Shown: positions 1-11,682 of the stretch, in pieces
Layout: each line of letters starts with the position of its first letter
Position numbering within the stretch: position 1 is the first letter of the stretch
Notes under the pieces: generated by a model
Databases searched by the model: none
What the model was told of the DNA's origin: nothing
The model's input: only the letters and a program-made list of their open reading frames with translations
Made by a program: the position numbers and the translations under genes
Assembly (NCBI RefSeq): GCF_958295425.1
Contig: NC_081139.1
Span: forward strand, 29,019,697 to 29,083,696
Source: Solea solea
Taxonomy: Eukaryota; Chordata; Actinopteri; Pleuronectiformes; Soleidae
Direction: 5' to 3'
Length of the DNA stretch: 64,000 bases

Positions 1-202
1 CAGCAGCAGAAACAGGAACAAGAACAAGAACAGCAGCAGCAGAAACAGGAGCAGCAGGCTTCATCTTCATCTGGATATCAGCGCTCCACTTTATATCGCT
101 GCTAAAATCACAGGTGACAGACACTTTTCCCAGGCGCTCGACACAAACCCTCCTCTCGGCTCACGCTGCAGGCGGAGAGCTGTTTGACGGCAATGGCACC
201 TG
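1..202. other. 3' flank, CAG/CAA-rich edge
   Basis: The first 55 bases are an imperfect CAG/CAA/GAA triplet tract; the rest is unique-looking sequence. No open frame of any credibility. It lies about 10 kb beyond the SUCLG2 stop, so it is intergenic or 3' flank. Confidence 0.4.
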
Positions 203-204
203 AC

Positions 205-249
<45 letters not shown>

Positions 250-349
250 CACACACACACACACACACACACTCTCACACACACACACTCACACACATGC
301 ACACACACACACACTCTCACACACACACGCACACACACACACACACACA
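203..349. repeat. Compound (CA)n microsatellite
   Basis: About 147 bp of CA dinucleotides interrupted by CTCT, CG and TG variants. The apparent cysteine/valine-rich frames here are microsatellite shadows. Confidence 0.95.
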
Positions 350-990
350 GAGTCCGAGTATAAGACGGCAGCGAAAAGCTACCGCTGTCGCTATTAAGCG
401 TCAAAGTCACCTTGAAGCAGAGGAACACAAACACACACGTGTGTGTTGTTAATGTTTCACAAAGTGTCTCTGAAATAATCCACAGATGAATGTATGATGA
501 AGAATAACTGATAATTGCAGCTCTGAAGGAAAGTAGAGAGGAGGAGTGTGGATCACGCCTCAGGTGTTCTCTTTAAAAACACTCACACACACACACACAC
601 ACTCACACACACACTCAAAGGCCACAAATAGCAGCAGAATTTCACTGTTCACAAAAACACACTTTCAAACACCACAAGAAAAGAATAGTGTGAACCAGGT
701 AGAAAAAAGCTCCCCCTCTCTCTCATCATCACTCTGTCAGGATCATGTCTCACCTTTATTTTTACCCTGCACACGCGGCATAAACGCTCGGCATTGTGGG
801 AGGGCGGCGGCTCGTCAGCCGAACACCTGCCGAGATCTGCACCGGGGTAAAAACTCCACAGCGTAATTATTATGAATTATGTTGCCACGGCCACGCCCTC
901 TCATTAGAGGCCGTCAAAGCAAACGACCTTTGAACTTCTCACGCTTCTGTCGTTTTCACCCGACGCTGCTACTGTATGTGGAAGAGATAA
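350..990. other. 3' flank without recognised gene
   Basis: Unique-looking sequence with a short (CA)n at about 581-616. I see no gene, RNA or mobile-element signature. Confidence 0.4.
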
Positions 991-1003
991 GTGTGTGTGT
1001 GTG

Positions 1004-1040
<37 letters not shown>

Positions 1041-1056
1041 ATGTGTGTGTGTGCGT
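991..1056. repeat. (GT)n microsatellite
   Basis: Near-perfect GT tract with single C substitutions, immediately before the large 41-bp minisatellite. Confidence 0.95.
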
Positions 1057-1158
1057 GACACGACAAAAAAAAAACAAAGACATAACCCTGCAAAAGGAAA
1101 CAACATTCTTTTAACTTCTAAAAACCTGCCTGTGGCCTTGTTTGTCCTCAGTTATCAC

Positions 1159-4100
1159 GTCAATTTTTACTTCTTAATTATCAATGATATTGTTATTATT
1201 ATGATTTTTACTTCTTAATTGTCAATGACATTGTCATTATTATGATTTTTACTTCTTAATTGTCATTATTATGATTTTTACTTCTTAATTGTCAATGACA
1301 TTGTTAGTATTATGATTTTTACCTCTTAATTGTCAATGATATTGTCATTATTATGATTTTTACTTCTTAATTGTCAATGATATTGTCATTATTATGATTT
1401 TTACTTCTTAATTGTCAATGATATTGTCATTATTATGATTTTTACTTCTTAATTGTCAATGATATTGTTATTATTATGATTTTTACTTCTTAATTGTCAA
1501 TGATATTGTCATTATTATGATTTTTACTTCTTAATTGTCAATGACATTGTCATTGTTATGATTTTTACTTCTTAATTGTCATTATTATGATTTTTACTTC
1601 TTAATTGTCAATGACATTGTTAGTATTATGATTTTTACCTCTTAATTGTCAATGATATTGTCATTATTATGATTTTTACTTCTTAATTGTCAATGATATT
1701 GTCATTATTATGATTTTTACTTCTTAATTGTCAATGATATTGTCATTATTATGATTTTTACTTCTTAATTGTCAATGATATTGTTATTATTATGATTTTT
1801 ACTTCTTAATTGTCAATGATATTGTCATTATTATGATTTTTACTTCTTAATTGTCAATGACATTGTCATTGTTATGATTTTTAACTCTTAATTGTCAATG
1901 ACATTGTCATTGTTATGATTTTTACTTCTTAATTGTCAATGACATTGTCATCATTATGATTTTTACTTCTTAATTGTCAATGACATTGTCATTGTTATGA
2001 TTTTTACTTCTTAATTGTCAATGACATTGTCATTGTTATGATTTTTACTTCTTAATTGTCAATGACATTGTTAGTATTATGATTTTTACTTCTTAATTGT
2101 CAATGACATTGTTAGTATTATGATTTTTACTTCTTAATTGTCAATGACATTGTCATTATTATGATTTTTACTTCTTAATTGTCAATGACATTGTCATTAT
2201 TATGATTTTTACTTCTTAATTGTCAATGACATTGTTAGTATTATGATTTTTACTTCTTAATTGTCAATGATATTGTCATTATTATGATTTTTACTTCTTA
2301 ATTGTCAATGACATTGTCATTATTATGATTTTTACTTCTTAATTGTCAATGACATTGTTAGTATTATGATTTTTACTTCTTAATTGTCAATGACATTGTC
2401 ATTATTATGATTTTTACTTCTTAATTGTCAATGACATTGTCATTATTATGATTTTTACTTCTTAATTGTCAATGACATTGTTAGTATTATGATTTTTACT
2501 TCTTAATTGTCAATGATATTGTCATTATTATGATTTTTACTTCTTAATTGTCAATGATATTGTCATTATTATGATTTTTACTTCTTAATCGTCAATGATA
2601 TTGTCATTATTATGATTTTTAACTCTTAATTGTCAATGACATTGTCATTGTTATGATTTTTAACTCTTAATTGTCAATGACATTGTCATTGTTATGATTT
2701 TTACTTCTTAATTGTCAATGACATTGTCATTATTATGATTTTTACTTCTTAATTGTCATTATTATGATTTTTACTTCTTAATTGTCAATGATATTGTCAT
2801 TATTATGATTTTTACTTCTTAATTGTCAATGATATTGTTATTATTATGATTTTTACTTCTTAATTGTCAATGATATTGTCATTATTATGATTTTTACTTC
2901 TTAATTGTCAATGACATTGTCATTATTATGATTTTTACTTCTTAATTGTCAATGACATTGTTAGTATTATGATTTTTACTTCTTAATTGTCAATGACATT
3001 GTCATTATTATGATTTTTACTTCTTAATTGTCAATGACATTGTCATTATTATGATTTTTACTTCTTAATTGTCAATGACATTGTTAGTATTATGATTTTT
3101 ACTTCTTAATTGTCAATGATATTGTCATTATTATGATTTTTACTTCTTAATTGTCAATGATATTGTCATTATTATGATTTTTACTTCTTAATCGTCAATG
3201 ATATTGTCATTATTATGATTTTTAACTCTTAATTGTCAATGACATTGTCATTGTTATGATTTTTAACTCTTAATTGTCAATGACATTGTCATTGTTATGA
3301 TTTTTACTTCTTAATTGTCAATGACATTGTCATTATTATGATTTTTACTTCTTAATTGTCATTATTATGATTTTTACTTCTTAATTGTCAATGATATTGT
3401 CATTATTATGATTTTTACTTCTTAATTGTCAATGATATTGTTATTATTATGATTTTTACTTCTTAATTGTCAATGATATTGTTATTATTATGATTTTTAC
3501 TTCGTATTCGTCAATGATATTGTCATTATTATGATTTTTACCTCTTAATTGTCAATGACATTGTTATTATTATGATTTTTACTTCTTAATTGTCAATGAC
3601 ATTGTTATTATTATGATTTTTACTTCTTAATTGTCAATGATATTGTTATTATTATGATTTTTACTTCTTAATTGTCAATGATATTGTTATTATTATGATT
3701 TTTACTTCTTAATTGTCAATGATATTGTTATTATTATGATTTTTACTTCGTATTCGTCAATGATATTGTCATTATTATGATTTTTACTTCTTAATTGTCA
3801 ATGATATTGTTATTATTATGATTTTTACCTCTTAATTGTCAATGATATTGTTATTATTATGATTTTTACCTCTTAATTGTTAATGATATTGTCATTATTA
3901 TGATTTTTACTTCTTAATTGTCAATGACATTGTTAGTATTATGATTTTTACTTCTTAATTGTCAATGATATTGTTATTATTATGATTTTTACCTCTTAAT
4001 TGTCAATGACATTGTCATTATTATGATTTTTACTTCTTAATTGTCAATGACATTGTTAGTATTATGATTTTTACTTCTTAATTGTCAATGATATTGTTAT

Positions 4101-4960
4101 TATGATTTTTACCTCTTAATTGTCAATGACATTGTCATTATTATGATTTTTACTTCTTAATTGTCAATGATATTGTTATTATTATGATTTTTACTTCTTA
4201 ATTGTCAATGATATTGTTATTATTATGATTTTTACCTCTTAATTGTCAATGACATTGTCATTATTATGATTTTTACTTCTTAATTGTCAATGATATTGTT
4301 ATTATTATGATTTTTACCTCTTAATTGTCAATGGTATTGTTATTATTATGATTTTTACCTCTTAATAGTCAATGATATTGTTATTATTATGATTTTTACC
4401 TCTTAATTGTCAATGGTATTATTATTATGATTTTTACCTCTTAATTGTCAATGATATTGTTATTATTATGATTTTTACTTCTTAATTGTCAATGATATTG
4501 TTATTATTATGATTTTTACCTCTTAATTGTCAATGACATTGTTATTATTATGATTTTTACTTCTTAATTGTCAATGATATTGTTATTATTATGATTTTTA
4601 CCTCTTAATTGTCAATGATATTGTCATTATTATGATTTTGACTTCTTAATTGTCAATGATATTGTTATTATTATGATTTTTACTTCTTAATTGTCAATGA
4701 TATTGTTATTATTATGATATTTACCTCTTAATTGTCAATGACATTATCATTATTATGATTTTTACTTCTTAATTGTCAATGATATTGTCATTATTATGAT
4801 TTTTACTTAATAGTCAATGACATTGTTATTATTATGATTTTTACCTCTTAATTGTCAATGATATTGTTATTATTATGATTTTTACTTAATTGTCAATGAT
4901 ATTGTTATTATTATGATTTTTACCTCTTAATTGTCAATGATATTGTTATTATTATGATTT
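1159..4960. repeat. 41-bp minisatellite, about 92 units
   Basis: About 3.8 kb of tandem units beginning ATGATTTTTACTTCTTAATT and continuing GTCAATGAYATTGTYATTATT, 41 bp in total. Rare units lack 12 bp (29 bp, e.g. starting at 1246). Higher-order copies are visible: a 316-bp period (7x41+29) around 1246-1860 and a 603-bp period (14x41+29) around 2281-3480, marked by the repeated variant TTAATCGTC at about 2585 and 3188. Variant units (ACCTCTT, GTTAGTATT, TTCGTATTCG) cluster, and TTCGTATTCG is confined to about 3500-3760. The array is AT-rich and stops occur in every frame, so it is non-coding. Confidence 0.98.
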
Positions 4961-5052
4961 TCTCCTCCGGAAACTTTAACGTGATCATCATCACATTTGG
5001 TCCAGATGAGGACTGAGAGTTACCAAAAGTGTCTCTTAATGTTGCACGGTGC

Positions 5053-5070
5053 AGGCGCTAGGGGGCGCCA
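5053..5070 (+). promoter_or_regulatory. CTCF-like motif
   Basis: AGGCGCTAGGGGGCGCCA fits the AGGGGGCGC core of the vertebrate CTCF consensus. Motif match only; occupancy is unknown. Confidence 0.35.
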
Positions 5071-5218
5071 AATGTGTGGCCATTTCAATTGTTTCACCAA
5101 AAAATATTGAAAACGTCTCAACGCCACTGTAAAAACTCCGATCTGAATCAAACTCGCTATAATTGACACTTGTCCCGCCGTGAAGACATCCAAGTGGGAA
5201 TATTCAACTTTTAACAGA

Positions 5219-5236
5219 GTGCCCCCTGGTGGCGAC
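5219..5236 (-). promoter_or_regulatory. CTCF-like motif
   Basis: On the minus strand this reads GTCGCCACCAGGGGGCAC, a close match to the CCACCAGGGGGC CTCF core. It is oriented towards the motif at 5053, giving a convergent pair about 165 bp apart inside one dispersed repeat. Confidence 0.4.
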
Positions 5237-5295
5237 ATGAAACACTGTATTTCAGTTTTTCATGTGGATTATCAGATCCACCTCAAATTTGGTCA

Positions 5296-5727
5296 AATTG
5301 TTAAAAAAAAACGCTCAAATGAATGAAAATAAAAGCAGGTACTAAAGAGTGACATCGGGAAGTATGAACAGTATGAACGGTACGAGTGTTTACCATGCAA
5401 AGAAAAAGGTAGAAAAAGAGTAACTTCGTCAGAAAAAAACATAAACGAGGTCACAAAAGACAGGAAAAAGGAAATTATAAGGAAAAAAAGAAAGGATGGC
5501 ATGAATGTAAGTGAGACAGAAGGAAGAAAGAAGCAGAAAGAGAGGATGGACTGATCAAAGTAGGACAAATGGACGCCCGACTGTCGGAAAGCAAAGAATT
5601 GTGAAAAAGGATGATGAGCTCTGCAGGAAACAACGGCCAAAAAGAAACTAAAAGCAGACCCTCGAGTGTCACTTAGTTTGTGAACAAGTCGCAGAAACAA
5701 GTGATTGTGATGGAAAACCAGACGACT
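5296..5727. other. Purine-rich flank, no gene seen
   Basis: Strand-asymmetric A/G-rich sequence that generates long phenylalanine/serine-rich minus frames with no domain. I regard these frames as compositional artefacts. Confidence 0.4.
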
Positions 5728-5762
5728 GGAGGAGGAGGAGGAGGAGGAGGAGGAGGAGGTGG
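5728..5762. repeat. (GGA)n triplet tract
   Basis: About ten uninterrupted GGA triplets, encoding the polyproline run of a spurious minus frame. Confidence 0.95.
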
Positions 5763-6479
5763 TGTGCGTTTGCCCTCTGCAACTTTTGTAAAATCTGCCT
5801 TCACTTTCTGCAGACAGCCAAGGTAATTTAAATCGATTCCAAGTCCTTCAATTACAGACAGACTCACAACAGTTAGGATAGAGACAGAGAGGGAGAAATG
5901 GATTTTTGTCCTGCTCATCTGCGAGCCAAGGCCAAAGCTGAGGACGCTGCCCAACGCCTCAGCGCTTTTTTCTTTTACTTCCTCCTGCAGCTCTGGATTT
6001 ACTCTCTCACTTTGAAATTTCTGTGAATGAGAAAACACGGCGACACTCACAAACACTTACAGCAGGAAATCGATCACACGAGCGCTCGTGGCCCTTATCA
6101 GTGCGTCGACAGCAGCGCGGGCAGAAAATTGTAAATACTGAGGAACCCCCACTTGTCCCTGAAAGATGAAGTACAATAGCCCGGAGGCAATTCATCCAGC
6201 TATTGCCTTTTTTATGAAGTAATATGTTCATAGTTGTCGCTTCCAAATGACTCAATAAATATCCAATACTTGCTGAGAGACGGCCTTGACCCCGTTGTCT
6301 GAGAGAGCGCTTCTCACGAGCGGGCGCACTTAAACGCTGACGGCAGCTCCGTAAAGTGGCAATTACCGTTTTGACATCAATTCGCGACCATAAAAAGAAG
6401 AATTCACCCGGGGAGAGAAAGATGCACAATTACGGAGACAAACAAAGTAAAAAACCTCCAAGAATGAGAAGGAAAAGTG

Positions 6480-6850
6480 ACCCCGGTGTAATAATTCAGC
6501 TTAATTAAAGGGGCGAGCGGCCCGAACGGTCGTTTAAAAACAACACTCTCTCACCTCCACATGAATTAGCGGAGTCATAAGCGGCGAGCGACATGACAGA
6601 AGTCTGCAGTCTGACCTCCAAAGCTTCTCTACCCCCTCATCTATATTTATATGAAGGAGCGGCACTAATTTCACCCAGTAAATCAGTGTGCACGTTTTAT
6701 TGTGACCTCCAGCTCGACACTGAATTAAACAATATCAGGGGCCCCCGGAGAAGTGCGCTTTAACAAGCCTTAAATTCCTCCGTCCGATCCATCAGCGCGG
6801 ATATTTCTGACACACGGAGGGAAGAGCATGAAATAAGGCAATTATCGAAC
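6480..6850. promoter_or_regulatory. Candidate conserved non-coding block
   Basis: Non-repetitive sequence with mixed GC- and AT-rich patches, several CpGs and homeodomain-like cores (CTTAATTAAAG at 6499, TGAATTAG, TAATT). It has the texture of deeply constrained vertebrate enhancer DNA but carries no frame or RNA signature. This is an inference from appearance; cross-species alignment would decide. Confidence 0.25.
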
Positions 6851-7310
6851 CCTTCAGCTCATTTCTACGGCCCGGACGCTGCAGCACAGCAGAGACTCGG
6901 GGCTCAGGGTCTGTGTCTCCAAGATGACTCGCACTGATACGGACACTGGAAATGAATACATGACAAATACATCACAGTAGGAAACCAACTTTTCAGCAAT
7001 TTAAGTTCTGTTCATGTGTAGCAACCAGTACAGTAGTTAGCCAAGAGCCTGTGAGGAGGCTACGATAGAGAAATGACTTACTATAGAGATACGGAACAAG
7101 AACCAATCCATACAAACACTGAACATTATATTTATGTAATATTTCATGTAACTTAGCTCCTGAATGGTTGGGAATCAGACAATACTCGCGTAGTTTGCTA
7201 GCAATTTCTTATAACCAAATGTCCCCTACACACGATGACGTGTGATAGTACACTGCTTTGTTTACTCTTTAGCCACGAGCCACACTTTAGCTTGAAAGTT
7301 TGGCTTCACT
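6851..7310. other. 3' flank, nothing recognised
   Basis: Unique sequence leading into the tandem repeat that follows. No supported feature. Confidence 0.4.
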
Positions 7311-7319
7311 TTGCTAAAT

Positions 7320-7870
7320 TTAGCAAACTCTTATTCTACCTATAAAGGTAGTTGTGAGTAAACGACGTAAAGCTAGTAACTCCAAAAAAATACTGACAAA
7401 TACAAAAGTCTAAACGATGTTTGACTGATTCAACAAAGCTAATGTTTAGCAGGACTTGAAGCTAACACTTGTTATGGTTAAATGTGTAGCTACGTAGCAA
7501 CTTTTATCATACGTAAAAAAAGGGAGTTGTGAGTGAACAGGGCAACACTAACAAACCTAACAAAAATACTGACAAATACAAAAGTCTAAACAATGTTTGA
7601 CTGATTTAACAAAGCTAATGTTTAGCAGGACTTGAAACTCGTTTTAAGCTAACACTTGTTATGGTTAAATGTGTAGCTACGTAGCAACTTTTATCGTACG
7701 TAAAAAAAGGTAGTTGTGAGTGAACAGGGCAACACTAACAAACCTAACAAAAATACTGACAAATACAAAAGTCTAAACCGTGTTTGACTGATTTAACAAA
7801 GCTAATGTTTAGCAGGACTCACGTTTAGCAAAGCTAACATTTAGCAAGTCTAACTTCACTGTCCTCTGAG
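7320..7870. repeat. Tandem repeat, about 176-187 bp, three copies
   Basis: The phrase TACTGACAAATACAAAAGTC recurs at 7391, 7567 and 7754, each followed by TTTGACTGATT, AACAAAGCTAATGTTTAGC and AGTTGTGAGTGAACAG-type sequence. Spacing is 176 and 187 bp. The copies are over 90 percent alike by eye. Repeated TTAGC words resemble the degenerate array at 61290-62085. Confidence 0.85.
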
Positions 7871-8039
7871 TAGCTTCCAGGCTCCAACAATGATAGAAAC
7901 TCAACTGAAGCTAACATGTTTTGGTTAAATATGTAGCTACTTGCTGTTAGCATCAGTTTTAAGACAACATCGGTGAAGTAGCAGCCACAGACGTTAGTCA
8001 AAATGAGGGAACATGACTCAGGGAGAAAAACAGCTGACG

Positions 8040-9354
8040 TCACAGCTTAATGTTGAATGTTTCTGTACATTTTTAGCGCTTTACGACAGTAAAGTCCCTT
8101 GCGGTTAAAAATTAAAGCACCTGTCGTCGAGTATCAATAAGAGTTTGAGACAGAGGGAAGAAAACTGTGCTACGTGTGTGTTATTGTATTTTTTTTTTTT
8201 ACCTCTTTAGGAGCTTTTTCACAGACCTTCTCAGGACCAGTCGTCCTCATGGAGACCACAACATTGCGTCAGGGTTAGAGTAAGTGTTTGTTTAGGTTGT
8301 CTGAGAATGAATGTGGTGATTAGAAGAGCTGTATGAACCTGTGTGTGTTTGGTGGAGGTGTCAGTCGATCCTCGCCTGACAGATAATCCATCACAGAGGA
8401 AAGAAGAGTCTCAGTCCACTCTCTTCTGTGTATCACGTGAAGGACAGTCGTGAGGGTTTGAAACCATGTTCCAGTCGAGGGACGATCCAATAACGCCGCA
8501 GAGCATAATTCTCTATATCACACACACACACACACACACATTAACAACTTCTCATTTACAGTCTTTTTTTTTTGCATTACTGCAGATGAATCCTAATCCA
8601 AGTATTTATTCCTCTAATAAATAGCAGGACTAAAACGTCTTATGTACAAATTATTGTCACTTAATTGTCTCGTAACCTCTGATTAAAAAGCTCTTCAGTC
8701 ACTTAAGTTTATGTAAATGTTCCACACGCGCAGCACAAGAGGAAATCTTAATGACGTGCGTCTCTGTTTGGTTATTCAACATCACTGACACAATCCATTC
8801 TTTTAATTAACAGCTTGTTATTTATGATGACAAGTGGAGCCGCACTGATTTGTTTAGACTATTATTAATAATAATATTATTATTATTGTTATTATAATTA
8901 TAATATCATCTTCTGCTGCTCTTCATCAACAAAACATTGTTATTTTCAAAAAGATATTTAACAGTAATCAGCATTCACAGCTGTATTTGATCATGGAAGA
9001 CACAAGTTTTATGTTTACTATGAAGCCTCGACCATAAAACGCTTCAAATTACTGTCACTGAAAATGTCAAACTTTCGCATCTGTACGTGAATAAAATAAA
9101 GGAAAATGTAGATTTTTCTAAATTGACCATTTTATATATAATTTTCCCATTATGTATTTATTTATATGTATTATTATGTATAACTTAAACCAGTTTCCAT
9201 GTTTTAATGATGTGGATGATCGCGTGAACATCACCGGCTCACGCTGTACTTTTTATGGACTGTTTAATTCAAACGTTATGGAAAATACAGCCTTATTGTT
9301 TGTTTTTAAAGCCGTTAATAACTTAACTCCAAACTCTCTAAAAAATAAGTCGAA
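8040..9354. other. 3' flank with minor simple repeats
   Basis: Contains (CA)n at 8519-8540, an (ATT)n-like tract at 8863-8910, and a fragment of the dispersed repeat CAGGACCAGTCGTCCTCATG at about 8232-8252, also found near 14521, 15740 and 20120. No gene supported. Confidence 0.4.
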
Positions 9355-9545
9355 CTTATGAGATAAAAAGTCAAAATTATGAGAGAAAAATTCATAATTA
9401 TGAGAGAAAAAGTCAAAATTATGAGATAAAAAGTCATAATTATGAGATAAAAAGTTGAAATCATGAAATAAAAAAGTAGAAATCATGAGATAAAAAAAGG
9501 TCGAAATTAAAGTCATTATTTATCTCATAATTTTGACTTACTTTG
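9355..9545. repeat. Degenerate minisatellite of AAAAAGTCATAATTATGAGA type
   Basis: About nine units of roughly 19-21 bp built on the self-complementary word TCATAATTATGA; the last unit is inverted (TCATAATTTTGACTT at 9526). The same family occurs reversed at 13080-13285. Confidence 0.85.
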
Positions 9546-10116
9546 AGGATATTTTCTTTTGTTTTACCTCTTTTTTCTGGTGGAGATAGGCTTCCATAAA
9601 TTCACCAGTATATAGTAGAAATTATATTTATTTTATTTATTATTTATTTTTACTGTCCCCCCCCAAAAAAATAGTAAACACATGATTATTTTCTTGATTA
9701 AAACGTCAAATGATTTTATTTATTTACTTTACTAGTGTAAGTGGTTGAATGAGAAGCCCAGTGAGTTGGCTCAAATGTGGGTATTAAAACATGAATTCAG
9801 TTTATTTGCCAAACATTTTCAGTTTTGAATGATTTTTTCGTGTTCTAATAAGTACATTCTGTCAGTTTATTGATTTTATTGGATGTTTATTGTATTCATA
9901 TGTTAATAAAGCTATATTAAATAAACATTGATTGATTAACTATAGATTCACCCTGTGCTGCTCTCATGTGTGATGTGAGAATGACTGTGAACACAGAATG
10001 AGGTGACATGTTGGTTTTTTAATCTTCTCAAATTATTATGTACACAGTTGTTTTTATTCACACTGTATCCAAGATATCCAATCATAATACTTTCATGACA
10101 GTAAAAAAATTACTAT

Positions 10117-10147
<31 letters not shown>

Positions 10148-10313
10148 AAATGTCTAACTCCCCTGTGTGTGAGACATTGACTGGGACTGTGAGAGCAGGT
10201 AAAATGCTTCATTAAACTCCTTCAACTTACAGGCACAGATTTTCTTAAAGCTTCAGTCTGAAATTTGTCCCTAAAACACCTTTTTAGGAGAAGTTTTGGA
10301 AAAGATGAAGTTA
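9546..10313. other. 3' flank, AT-rich, no gene seen
   Basis: AT-rich sequence with a (TA)n(TG)n tract at about 10118-10147. Further AATAAA words on the minus strand (for example 10053-10058) could serve as distal poly(A) signals for SUCLG2. Confidence 0.35.
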
Positions 10314-10319
10314 TTTATT
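10314..10319 (-). terminator. SUCLG2: Candidate SUCLG2 poly(A) signal
   Basis: TTTATT on the plus strand is AATAAA on the minus strand, the first canonical signal I find downstream of the stop at 10855-10857. It would give a 3' UTR of about 0.5 kb (10300-10854). Other AATAAA words lie further left, so the true end is uncertain. Confidence 0.35.
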
Positions 10320-10854
10320 TCATTTATGTAGTCACTGACGATGACGTAAAAGTGCTTTAGGAACAAATTACGGACTAAAGCGAATAATTAGATACGATGT
10401 ACAAAAATTCACAGCATGGCGTCTTCACCGAGTCTCGTTTTTATGTGGAGCAGATCTGACATCGGACGGATTTACAGATGTGAACTCACTACGAGACAAG
10501 AAAGTACAAAAAAAACAAGACTCACTGACCTCAAAGTTAAATGCTCTCATATCCTTTTGTGTAAAATGATTTCACTTCTCATAAACCAGGTGTCTCTCAC
10601 TCTCACTCTCACTCTGTCTCCACTTCTTGTGAAGTTGTGAAGCAGAACACGGGAGCTGATAATGGAAAATGCCTCTCTTCATTCATTCATATTCCGCCTC
10701 AGGAACTGGAATGCACAAAGTATCAGGGACGTAGTAAACTGTGAAGTGGAGCCTCATGATTCTCCTTTAAATATATGATGAAGAGTTAGATATTGAGTGT
10801 GATGTGAAACGTTGTGGACGTGTGGATGTTCATGCGTCGGCTGTTGTGACGCTT

Positions 10855-10967
10855 TCATTTCTTGATGGCAGCCACGGCTTTCTTGGCGGCGTCGTCCAGG
10901 TCCTGGGCGGCGGTGATGGGCAGCCCGCTCTCCGTCAGGATCCTCTTGGCCTCGTGGACGTTGGTGC
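10855..10967 (-). CDS. SUCLG2: SUCLG2, last coding exon
   Basis: This exon encodes the C-terminal 36 residues of the GTP-forming beta subunit of mitochondrial succinyl-CoA ligase and ends with TGA at 10855-10857. The visible peptide includes NVHEAKRILTESGLPITAA and DLDDAAKKAVAAIKK, matching the end of vertebrate SUCLG2. The ATP-forming paralogue SUCLA2 has a longer, different tail there. The acceptor is CCCGTCAG followed by GC, which completes the glycine codon begun in the preceding exon (phase 1). The segment is the last strand and helix of the CoA-ligase domain that packs against the alpha subunit SUCLG1. The upstream start of the longer open frame (to 11217) is intron read-through and should be ignored. 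GC content is much higher than in the surrounding intron, as expected for coding DNA. Confidence 0.97.
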
Positions 10968-11211
10968 CTGACGGGCGGGAACAGAAGAGAGGAGGAAGAA
11001 GAGAGGAAGAAGAGAGGAAGAAGAGAGGAAGACACGTTGTGACAAACGAGAAGCAAGAAAACTGACAAAAGAAAAAAAACAAATAAGGTTGTGCAGCATG
11101 TGTGCAAGAGGAATCAATCACAGCCATGACAGACGGACCGAGTTCAGGGCGAGCGCTGGTGACTTCAAACCACTGTGAACAACACCGGCGGGGCAAAAGG
11201 GCAACGTGTGA

Positions 11212-11217
<6 letters not shown>
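10968..11217 (-). other. Start of 10.0-kb intron with AGG-rich tract
   Basis: The 3' end of the last SUCLG2 intron. On the minus strand a long CT-rich stretch (about 10984-11032, plus-strand GAAGAGAGGAAGA repeats) lies just upstream of the acceptor and could act as an extended polypyrimidine tract. Confidence 0.6.
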
Positions 11218-11252
<35 letters not shown>

Positions 11253-11287
11253 CAGAGAGGGCAGATGCTATGTGGAGGTGATGCTCC

Positions 11288-11359
<72 letters not shown>

Positions 11360-11512
11360 ATATACTATATATATATATATAGTATATATATATATATATA
11401 AACACATATTACACGTATATATACTATATATATATATATATAGTATATATATATATATACACACATATATGTATATATATATATATATATATACATACAC
11501 ATACATGTTCAT
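11218..11512. repeat. (TG)n then long (TA)n with internal palindromes
   Basis: (TG)n at 11218-11249 and (TA)n from about 11291, followed by repeated TATATACTATATATATA and its complement and CACATATATG words. The whole 11291-11505 segment is nearly self-complementary and could extrude a cruciform. The tyrosine/isoleucine frames on both strands are shadows. Confidence 0.95.
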
Positions 11513-11589
11513 ATATAAACCTGCAACCAGAGAGACACAGGAAGAGTGAAAATAAAGACCTGAGAGCTGTAACTACAGACAGTGGTCTT

Positions 11590-11682
11590 GTCATTCATTC
11601 ATTCATTTTCTAATGCTGTATCCTCCACATGAGGATGGACAGGTCACTGACAAACACACAGAGACAAACAACCATCCTCTTC
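11590..11682 (-). mobile_element. Fragment of dispersed SINE-like repeat (tail end)
   Basis: CATTCATTCATTTTC followed by TATCCTCCACATGAGGATGG is the reverse complement of the 3' end of the same element that is nearly complete at 37838-38168. Ends with the (AATG)n-type tail, suggesting L2-type LINE mobilisation. Truncated. Confidence 0.6.

Larger units (their letters stand above)
4985..5295 (-). repeat. Dispersed fish repeat with two CTCF-like motifs
   Basis: The block contains GGGGGCGCCA near 5061-5070 and GCCCCCTGGTGGCGAC at 5221-5236, flanking a stretch whose minus strand reads like a common fish interspersed repeat ending in a rule of small gene-like frames. I recognise the style but not the family name. 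No transposase. The 72-codon minus frame inside it (5020-5238) has no recognised domain. Confidence 0.4.

Noticed and set aside
5673..6056. 127-codon minus frame with polyproline
   Set aside because: Generated by a (GGA)n tract and purine-rich sequence; no domain.
10855..11217. 120-codon frame beginning MRSHVALL
   Set aside because: Only the last 36 codons are exon; the rest is intron read through, with a clear acceptor at 10968-10969.
11252..11549. Tyrosine/isoleucine-rich frames on both strands
   Set aside because: Pure (TA)n shadows.
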